Program-made: the position numbers and the translations under genes | Part shown: piece by piece, positions 30,763-36,473 of the stretch | Layout: each line of letters begins with the position of its first letter | Position numbering within the stretch: the first letter of the stretch is position 1 | Notes under the pieces: model-generated | What the model was told of the DNA's origin: nothing | Seen by the model: the letters and a program-made list of their open reading frames with translations, nothing else | Databases searched by the model: none | Assembly (NCBI RefSeq): GCF_000185385.1 | Contig: NZ_GL622296.1 | Span: 952,896-989,368, forward strand | Direction: 5' to 3' | Source of the DNA: Lachnoanaerobaculum saburreum DSM 3986 | GTDB taxonomy: Bacteria > Bacillota > Clostridia > Lachnospirales > Lachnospiraceae | DNA: 36,473 bases

Positions 30763-31686
30763 ATGAAGTTAAAAAATATTTGTAAAGTATTGGGTGTTGT
30801 TGCTGCAATCGCACTTACAGGATGTGGCGGAGCAAAGACTACAGAGAGTCAAAGTGCTGATACCGCTGCACAGACAACAGCGGCAGAGTCTAAGGCGGAG
30901 TCTAAGGCCGAGTCAAGTGTGCAGACAAGTACACAGGAGAGCAAGGCGGCAAGCGATCCTTCAGCGGTAAATGTATTTGCGGCGGCATCACTTAAGGGTG
31001 CGATGGATGAGATAATAGCCGAGTATAATAAAGCGAATCCGGATGTAAAGATAAGTCTGAATACAGACTCTTCAGGTAAGCTTCAGACTCAGATAGAAGA
31101 GGGTTTTGCCTGTGATATATTCTTCAGTGCAGGTAAAAAACAGATGGAAAAGCTGAAAGAAGAAGGACATATAAAGGACGGTACAGATGCAGACCTGCTT
31201 CACAACAAGCTATGTATTGTAGCACCGAAGGATTCAGACACAAAAGTTACAGGAATTGCAAATATAAAGGATGCAAAATCAATATCAATCGGTGAAGCAA
31301 GCGTACCTGCCGGTGCATATGCAAGAGAGGCACTTTCAAAGGCATATCCCGACCTTGGAATTACTAAGGAAAGCACCGGTGCGGAGCTGAAGGATAAGCT
31401 TGGAATGGATATAATAGAAAACTCAAATGTTACAAAGACACTTTTGTCGGTAGTGGACGGATTTGGTGAGGTAGGATTTGTATATCTTACAGATACATAT
31501 GGCAATGAGGATGTTAAGGTTATTGAAAAGGTTGACGATTCACTGACCGGCAAAATTACCTATCCTATAGCAAGAGTAAACAATGATGAGGCTGATGAGA
31601 AGGTAAGTGCAGAGGCTGATAAGTTTTATGACTATTTAAAGTCTGATTCCGCCAAGAAGGTATTTGAAAAATATTTATATGAATAA
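30763..31686 (+). CDS. modA: Molybdate-binding lipoprotein ModA
   Basis: A 307-aa lipoprotein with a signal peptide and lipobox LTGC (Cys21), then a low-complexity Ala/Glu/Ser/Lys/Thr/Gln linker to about residue 70. The molybdate-binding fold begins at 'VNVFAAASLKGAMDEIIAEY'. Ligand-loop motifs are 'LNTDSSGKLQTQIEEGFACD', 'IFFSAGKKQMEKL' and 'VPAGAYAREAL'. It delivers molybdate to the ModB/ModC transporter encoded next. The ribosome site is GGGAGG. Confidence 0.92.
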   Translation: MKLKNICKVLGVVAAIALTGCGGAKTTESQSADTAAQTTAAESKAESKAESSVQTSTQESKAASDPSAVNVFAAASLKGAMDEIIAEYNKANPDVKISLNTDSSGKLQTQIEEGFACDIFFSAGKKQMEKLKEEGHIKDGTDADLLHNKLCIVAPKDSDTKVTGIANIKDAKSISIGEASVPAGAYAREALSKAYPDLGITKESTGAELKDKLGMDIIENSNVTKTLLSVVDGFGEVGFVYLTDTYGNEDVKVIEKVDDSLTGKITYPIARVNNDEADEKVSAEADKFYDYLKSDSAKKVFEKYLYE

Positions 31687-32347
31687 TGTTTTAACACATT
31701 TAGATTGGAGTCCTTTTTTTATAACCCTAAAAATAGGACTTCTTTCTACAATAATATGTTTTTTTCTGGGAGTGGGACTTGCATATATAAGTCTTTATAT
31801 GAACAAAAGAATAATGGCGGTATTTGACAGTATATTTACACTTCCAATGGTACTTCCACCTACTGTGGTAGGTTTTTTTCTGTTGCTTATATTTAGCAGG
31901 AGAAGACCTGTAGGAATTTTCTTATACGGACATTTCCATATTAAGATAGTTCAAAGTTTTGCAGGATGTGTAATCGCAGCCTTTATTATCGCTTTTCCGC
32001 TGATGTATAAAAATGCCAAGTCCGCATTTTTACAGCTTGATAAAAATCTGATATATGCAGGCAGGACTTTGGGGCTTTCAGAGCTTAAGATTTTTTTTAA
32101 GGTGGTATGCCCTATTGCATCACCTTCACTTTTTTCAGGGGCGATACTCAGTTTTGCAAGGGCTATAGGCGAGTATGGTGCAACATCAATGCTTGCAGGC
32201 AATATATCCGGAAAAACATCAACCATATCACAGCAGATAGCAATTCTGGTCCAAAACCAAAACTATTTAGAGGCGGGTATATGGGTAGCCATTGTACTTT
32301 TTATTGCATTTCTTATAATGCTTTTGATGGAATATATACAGAGGTAG
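31679..32347 (+). CDS. modB: Molybdate ABC transporter permease ModB
   Basis: The protein has about 222 aa and five transmembrane segments. The EAA loop that contacts the ATPase is visible as 'LIYAGRTLGLSELKIFFKVV'. The sequence 'FARAIGEYGATSMLAGNISG' is characteristic of ModB. The gene begins inside the end of modA (ATG 31679 overlaps the modA stop by eight bases). A TTG at 31664, close behind AAGAAGG, would add five residues and is an equally possible start. Confidence 0.9.
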   Translation: MNNVLTHLDWSPFFITLKIGLLSTIICFFLGVGLAYISLYMNKRIMAVFDSIFTLPMVLPPTVVGFFLLLIFSRRRPVGIFLYGHFHIKIVQSFAGCVIAAFIIAFPLMYKNAKSAFLQLDKNLIYAGRTLGLSELKIFFKVVCPIASPSLFSGAILSFARAIGEYGATSMLAGNISGKTSTISQQIAILVQNQNYLEAGIWVAIVLFIAFLIMLLMEYIQR

Positions 32348-32348
32348 T

Positions 32349-33380
32349 ATGCTTGAACTGAATATAAAAAAGAAACTTAACAGTTTTACTTTAGAAATAA
32401 ATTGTAACTTGGACAGTAACAGAATAGGAATTCTGGGCGGCTCGGGTGCCGGTAAGAGTATGATTTTAAAGATGATTGCAGGCATAGAAAAACCCGACTC
32501 GGGTTATATAAAGCTTGACGGTGAACTGTTATTTGATTCACAAAAAAAGGTTGATATAAAGCCACAGGACAGACATATAGGGTATTGTTTTCAAAACTAT
32601 GCACTGTTTCCACATCTGTCAGTATATGAAAATATAGTTATAGGACTTAACAGTGACAACAAAAGTCTTGCAGATAAGTTTTTGGAAAAATTTGAACTGA
32701 CTCAGATAAAAGATGCCAAACCGAACAGGATAAGCGGCGGTCAGGCGGCAAGAGTGGCAATGGCAAGGATACTTATAAGAAAGCCGAAGGCATTATTGTT
32801 TGATGAAGCATTTTCCGCACTTGATATATATCTGAGAGATCATATACAGGAGGAGATATCAGCTATACTCAATGACTTTGACGGCAGTGCCGTATTTGTA
32901 TCACATTCAAGAGATGAGATATACAGGCTATGTGAGAGTATGGTGGTAATTGACAGTGGAAAAGTTTCAAACTTAGGAAATACTAAAGATATATTTAGAG
33001 AGCCAAGGACAAAGACAGCCGCAATATTGACAGGTTGCAAGAATATTTCAGATATAAGATATATTGATGAAAATACGGTGGAAGCTCTTGATTGGGGGGT
33101 AAAATTAAATTTTTCAAAAATATTGCCCAAAGGACTCTCTTCAATAGGTATCAGAGCACATGACTTTCATCCCGTATGGGGTGAACCTGAAGGGAATATA
33201 TTTAATTTCAGGCTGAAGAGCAAAGCCAAGTTGCCTTTTGAGGACAATTATTATTTAGCCACCAATGGCAAACTCGATATTACATGGCTTGTTCAAAGAG
33301 ATATGAAAGAGTTGATAGAAAGAAGCGGACTGCCGGATTTTCTGAAGATAGATGAGAAAGATATATTATTATTAGAATAG
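32349..33380 (+). CDS. modC: Molybdate ABC transporter ATP-binding protein ModC
   Basis: The protein has 343 aa. The Walker A motif is GGSGAGKS, the signature is '[16 protein letters not shown]', Walker B is '[12 protein letters not shown]', and the switch region is '[13 protein letters not shown]'. The signature carries A-A-R instead of the usual Q-R-V/Q-K-Q context but keeps SGGQ. The last 100 residues correspond to the regulatory region ('[20 protein letters not shown]'). It starts one base after the modB stop. Confidence 0.9.
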   Translation: MLELNIKKKLNSFTLEINCNLDSNRIGILGGSGAGKSMILKMIAGIEKPDSGYIKLDGELLFDSQKKVDIKPQDRHIGYCFQNYALFPHLSVYENIVIGLNSDNKSLADKFLEKFELTQIKDAKPNRISGGQAARVAMARILIRKPKALLFDEAFSALDIYLRDHIQEEISAILNDFDGSAVFVSHSRDEIYRLCESMVVIDSGKVSNLGNTKDIFREPRTKTAAILTGCKNISDIRYIDENTVEALDWGVKLNFSKILPKGLSSIGIRAHDFHPVWGEPEGNIFNFRLKSKAKLPFEDNYYLATNGKLDITWLVQRDMKELIERSGLPDFLKIDEKDILLLE

Positions 33381-33391
33381 ATTGGAGAAAA

Positions 33392-33856
33392 ATGGAATTT
33401 ACACATTTTGATGAAAATAAAAATGCGGTGATGGTGGATGTTTCAGAAAAAGATATTACAAACAGGATTGCAACAGCAACAGGCAGGATTACACTTTGTA
33501 ATGAGGCTATGGAAGCTGTAAAGGGTAGAAAGATAAAAAAAGGCGATGTGCTTACTGTAGCACAGGTTGCAGGCATTATGGGGCAAAAAAGAACTTCCGA
33601 ACTTATTCCGATGTGTCACAATATCAATCTGACAAGCTCTAAGATAACCTTTGAGATAAAAGGTAATGATATAATTGTATTTTCAAAGGCAAAGACAAGC
33701 GGTCAGACCGGGGTTGAGATGGAAGCACTTATGGGAGTAAATATTGCTTTACTGACAATCTATGATATGTGTAAGGCTATTGATAAGAGAATGTTAATCA
33801 GTGATGTTCACCTTGTAGAGAAAACCGGTGGAAAGAGCGGAGATTTTTTCTTTTGA
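33392..33856 (+). CDS. moaC: Cyclic pyranopterin monophosphate synthase MoaC
   Basis: A 154-aa enzyme that completes the first stage of molybdopterin synthesis after MoaA. Strong signatures are '[19 protein letters not shown]', '[20 protein letters not shown]' and '[20 protein letters not shown]', with '[20 protein letters not shown]' and the 'KTGGKSG' end. Length agrees with the family. It is the last gene of the operon and is followed by a strong terminator. No moaD, moaE or mobA lies in the window, so the pathway must be completed elsewhere. Confidence 0.95.
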   Translation: MEFTHFDENKNAVMVDVSEKDITNRIATATGRITLCNEAMEAVKGRKIKKGDVLTVAQVAGIMGQKRTSELIPMCHNINLTSSKITFEIKGNDIIVFSKAKTSGQTGVEMEALMGVNIALLTIYDMCKAIDKRMLISDVHLVEKTGGKSGDFFF

Positions 33857-33859
33857 TAT

Positions 33860-33901
33860 AAAAGTCTAATCTGATGCTTGCAGTCATCAGATTAGACTTT
33901 T
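33860..33901. terminator. Bidirectional terminator after moaC
   Basis: AAAAGTCTAATCTGATG (33860-33876) and CATCAGATTAGACTTTT (33885-33901) are perfect 17-base complements with an 8-base loop. It serves the molybdenum operon and the convergent SH3-domain gene. Confidence 0.9.
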
Positions 33902-33922
33902 ATAGTGAGAAGAAACAAGTAT

Positions 33923-34804
33923 TTATTGTGCAGGCTTAATATATGCGCTTGCCACATAAGCCTGACCGCCGTTATAGTTGATGATTGCCCAACTTGAATC
34001 CTGAGCTCCGACATAGTCTACAGTTACACCGACATTTAGGGTCGCTAAAAGATCGCCGTCTTTTGACGGTGAGGAGCGTACATTGAGCTTGGATGTTGTA
34101 ACATACTTTGTAGTTGCTACTGTTTGAGCGGCCGATTCCAAACTGCTTTCAGAACTTCCGTCACTTTCACTTGAAGCAACGGCGGTAGTAGTTTTTGTAT
34201 TCTTACTCTTAGCGGTTTTATTGCCCTTTAGAGGGTTGATGGATCTGAATAAAATTATCAAAATAAATAAGACTACCACACCTATAATGACTTTTATCAG
34301 GTCAGATGTATTGACAGCCGTTTTTTTCTTCTTCGGAGTTTTCTTTACCGCCTTTCTTTTTGGAACACTCTCAGTACTTTGAGCTGTCTGCCTTCTTTGT
34401 GCATTGTCATTTCGCACCGGTACAGGGGTTATCCTGCTTTTCTTTGGTGAGTAGTCATGTATAAAGGTTTGTACTTCTTCTGAAAGCAGCTTATATGCGA
34501 TAGTGGCACTGTAACTGTCATCACTGTTGTCATGTACAGCTTTGTTGCCTATAACACGAATCTTATGATAATGCTCACATGATTTTTGTGAAATAATATT
34601 GCTTGTATATAAGGAATCTATAATATCAGCCAAGCTTTGATCATCATCGTCATCCCGTCCGCTAAGTTGCTTTATTATAACCTCTAAGGTCTGTCTTGCC
34701 TTAATCATGGATAAATTATATTCCTGACCGGATAAAAGCTTCTCAGTATCATAAACTCCTGCTTGAATTTGTTGCCAAGCACTGCGAGTAGCCGAGTCTG
34801 CCAT
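33923..34804 (-). CDS. Membrane protein with C-terminal bacterial SH3 domain
   Basis: The protein has 293 aa. Residues 1-120 form a helical domain resembling DUF4145-type regions ('KARQTLEVIIKQLSGRDDDD', 'HYHKIRVIGNKAVHDN'). A basic, Lys/Arg-rich linker leads to one transmembrane segment ('VIIGVVVLFILIILF', about 171-188). A Ser/Thr/Glu linker follows, and residues 230-293 are an SH3_3 domain ('KLNVRSSPSKDGDLLATL', 'WAIINYNGGQAYVASAYIKP'). The topology suggests an intracellular helical domain and an external SH3 domain that may bind cell wall. The specific function is not known. The ribosome site is AGGAGG on the minus strand. Confidence 0.7.
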   Translation of the reverse strand: MADSATRSAWQQIQAGVYDTEKLLSGQEYNLSMIKARQTLEVIIKQLSGRDDDDDQSLADIIDSLYTSNIISQKSCEHYHKIRVIGNKAVHDNSDDSYSATIAYKLLSEEVQTFIHDYSPKKSRITPVPVRNDNAQRRQTAQSTESVPKRKAVKKTPKKKKTAVNTSDLIKVIIGVVVLFILIILFRSINPLKGNKTAKSKNTKTTTAVASSESDGSSESSLESAAQTVATTKYVTTSKLNVRSSPSKDGDLLATLNVGVTVDYVGAQDSSWAIINYNGGQAYVASAYIKPAQ

Positions 34805-34878
34805 TAGGTAAACCTCCTATATTCTTTGTATATCTGTGAATAAAAGTATAAATACGAACCTCACAGAACCCTGAACTT

Positions 34879-34908
34879 ATTATACAATAAGAAGCTTATA
34901 AAAGACAA
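34879..34908 (-). promoter_or_regulatory. Promoter of the SH3-domain gene
   Basis: On the minus strand TTGTCT (34908-34903) and TATAAT (34884-34879) are 18 bases apart. The -10 box is perfect and the start codon is about 75 bases downstream. Confidence 0.5.
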
Positions 34909-34943
34909 TATTTAGCAGATTTTTTTATAAAATATCTTATAAA

Positions 34944-35990
34944 TCACTGAGAATTCTCGGCTTTTTTTAAGTCTCTTTGCAATCCGTACTCTTTTACAGT
35001 GCCTTCAGCATCATATGTAAAGAAAAGATAGTCATTTAATCCTGAGCTTATCCTGTAGTAATCTGTATTGTCTTTACTAAAATTTGGTGTATTAAGATGA
35101 TTTTTTACCTTTGTTTTTGTTAAGTATTCGCCGTCATCAGGTAAAAGACCTATATTATATAACATTTCAGCCCCGCCGATATCCTCCTTACTTGGGTGGA
35201 CAACTATAGATGTAACAATCGGTCTGTCAGAATCGTTTATTCTTTTTAGGAAAAATGAAGTATAACATTTATCATCTCCATAAGTGTATATTAAACTTAA
35301 GTTTTCGCTATTTTTTCTGTCAGGATCACTGTTTCTATAAATCAAGTCATCCTCGGTTGAACCGAGTTTTATACGATTATAAAATAATTTGCCTGCATAT
35401 ACGGCATCATTAAGCTTTAACAACTCATTATATGAATTTTCATCCGCTTTTGCACGGTTAAACAGATCTGATTCATTTTCAAGTTCGCTGCGATTAAACT
35501 CTATAGTGACCGGCTCCATATCAGGGTATTCTTTTGGAATATCTATTTCAATATTTACAGAGGAAATATAATCATTTGCAAGCATTAAGAGAATGGCGGT
35601 ATTGGTTGCTCTTGAGAATAAATATGGTGATGTATAGAGCGGATTGTCACTTAGTCCGATATCTTTTGATTTTTCATAGTCTTCACTATACTTTAATATA
35701 AGTGTGTATGCATTATCCTTTGCTTCCAATACGGCATTTTTTAATTCTATATAAGGTAGTATTGCAGGTATCTTTGAAACAACATCTGCTATATATGTAT
35801 TGTCCGCTTCTTTATCAACAGTCAAATCTTTCAGTTTGGAATAGGGAAAATAAGTATTTGCTGTTATATCATTTTTTGTATAGCCGGAGTTTTGTACCAA
35901 GTCAGTATTTTTCGTTACTTTATTACAAGCTGTAAAACATAAAACCGACAATGATATCAGAGTAACGGCTATAATATACTTACCTTTCAT
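34944..35990 (-). CDS. Lipoprotein of unknown function
   Basis: A 348-aa protein with a lipoprotein signal (lipobox FTAC, Cys22). It has no domain I recognise. A central 'SVNIEIDIPKEYPDMEPVTI' stretch and 'GKLFYNRIKLGSTEDDLIYR' resemble pieces found in small secreted SmpA/BamE-like or NTF2-like lipoproteins, but the likeness is too weak to name a family. The C-terminal part ('DYYRISSGLNDYLFFTYDAE') is beta-rich. The start ATG has GAGGGA upstream on the minus strand. It lies 139 bases before the SH3-domain gene promoter region and is probably transcribed alone. Confidence 0.65.
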   Translation of the reverse strand: MKGKYIIAVTLISLSVLCFTACNKVTKNTDLVQNSGYTKNDITANTYFPYSKLKDLTVDKEADNTYIADVVSKIPAILPYIELKNAVLEAKDNAYTLILKYSEDYEKSKDIGLSDNPLYTSPYLFSRATNTAILLMLANDYISSVNIEIDIPKEYPDMEPVTIEFNRSELENESDLFNRAKADENSYNELLKLNDAVYAGKLFYNRIKLGSTEDDLIYRNSDPDRKNSENLSLIYTYGDDKCYTSFFLKRINDSDRPIVTSIVVHPSKEDIGGAEMLYNIGLLPDDGEYLTKTKVKNHLNTPNFSKDNTDYYRISSGLNDYLFFTYDAEGTVKEYGLQRDLKKAENSQ

Positions 35991-36010
35991 TTAAATCCCT
36001 CACTTTCAAA

Positions 36011-36045
36011 TACAAAAAAGGAGTGTTACAAAAGTGCAACACTCC
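36011..36045 (-). terminator. Terminator of the RidA gene
   Basis: GGAGTGTT (36020-36027) and AACACTCC (36038-36045) are complementary. On the minus strand the stem is followed by CTTTTTTG, a proper U-tract for the ridA transcript. Confidence 0.8.
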
Positions 36046-36064
36046 GAAATATTACTATAAATTA

Positions 36065-36433
36065 TTATGCCTCAGCGATGCACTCAATCTCGCAAAGTAC
36101 TCCCTTTGGAAGGTCTTTTACTGCAAAACAGCTTCTGGCAGGCTTTGATGTAAAATACTTTGCATACACTTCATTAAATGCTGCAAAATCTGCAATCTCT
36201 GCAAGAAAGCATGTTGTCTTTACAACCTTGTCCATACCTGAACCGGCAGCCTCAAGAATAGCCGCCACATTCTTACAACTCTGCTCTGTCTGTGCTGAAA
36301 TGCCCTCAGGAATTTCACCGTTGGCAGGGTTTACAGGAATCTGTCCTGATGTGATAACAAGTCCGTTTGTGATAAATCCCTGTGAATATGGTCCGATAGC
36401 ACCCGGTGCATTTTTTGTGTCGATTACTTTCAT
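36065..36433 (-). CDS. ridA: RidA family enamine/imine deaminase
   Basis: A 122-aa protein of the Rid (YjgF/YER057c/UK114) family, which hydrolyses reactive 2-aminoacrylate and related enamines to keto acids and ammonia. Family marks are 'APGAIGPYSQGFITNGLVI', 'SGQIPVNPANGEIPEGI', 'VVKTTCFLAEIADFAAFNEV' and 'KPARSCFAVKDLPKGVLCEI', where the Arg of PARSC is the conserved substrate-carboxylate binder. Length is complete. AAGGAG precedes the ATG at 36433 on the minus strand. Confidence 0.92.
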   Translation of the reverse strand: MKVIDTKNAPGAIGPYSQGFITNGLVITSGQIPVNPANGEIPEGISAQTEQSCKNVAAILEAAGSGMDKVVKTTCFLAEIADFAAFNEVYAKYFTSKPARSCFAVKDLPKGVLCEIECIAEA

Positions 36434-36473
36434 GATAATCTCCTTTTTTCTTTTTCTTATATTTTATACTAAT

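Noticed and set aside
30860-30970. Short repeats in the modA linker
   Set aside because: The GAGTCTAAGG-type repeats encode a Ser/Lys/Ala/Glu lipoprotein spacer and are ordinary low complexity.

Overview
The window reads as a chromosomal segment of a low-GC, obligately anaerobic, amino-acid-fermenting Firmicute. A D-proline reductase (prd) cluster, MecA, ATP-dependent PEP carboxykinase, a choline-binding-type surface protein, strong AGGAGG ribosome sites, TTG starts and AT-rich promoters all fit Clostridia. I lean towards Lachnospiraceae, which is an inference from gene content and not from a phylogenetic marker.

Layout. (1) 1-4289: an eroded accessory stretch. It holds a 5'-truncated pectinesterase next to a terminator, a sugar isomerase-like TIM barrel, a DUF1722 (YbgA-like) protein, a TIGR02328 protein, a GNAT and an ASCH protein, with decayed coding sequence between them. 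(2) 4198-8821: a zinc/manganese/iron-type ABC uptake operon (TroABCD-like). It starts with a good promoter and a perfect DtxR-type palindrome. It ends in an unusual gene that fuses the second permease to a winged helix and a complete DtxR/TroR-like regulator. (3) 8857-10961, minus strand: a secreted choline-binding-repeat protein and a LysR regulator. (4) 11231-17788: the prd cluster, in the order prdC, prdA, a small cluster protein, prdB, terminator, PrdE-PrdD fusion, TSUP permease. PrdB carries cysteine (TGC) where the characterised enzyme has selenocysteine. The downstream fusion is a circularly permuted PrdA-like protein whose ends coincide with the PrdA self-cleavage site. (5) 17842-20513, minus strand: pckA, mecA and tRNA-Gly(TCC). 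(6) 20734-26527: ssnA, ygfK and a hydantoinase, three members of the anaerobic purine/urate catabolic gene set linked to selenium-dependent molybdenum hydroxylases. (7) 26750-33856: a molybdenum cofactor and molybdate uptake operon, made of a MoeA-like protein, an XdhC-like protein, moaA, a MOSC-MogA/MoaB fusion, modA, modB, modC and moaC. (8) 33923-36433, minus strand: an SH3-domain membrane protein, a lipoprotein and a RidA protein.

How it fits together. Proline would be used as an electron acceptor through PrdC and PrdA/PrdB. Purine catabolism through SsnA/YgfK/hydantoinase needs a molybdenum hydroxylase, and the cofactor genes next door would serve it, but no molybdoenzyme structural gene, selD, proline racemase (prdF) or prdR lies in the window. 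No gap of more than 300 bases lacks a gene. I saw no CRISPR array, insertion sequence, prophage, rRNA or replication origin.
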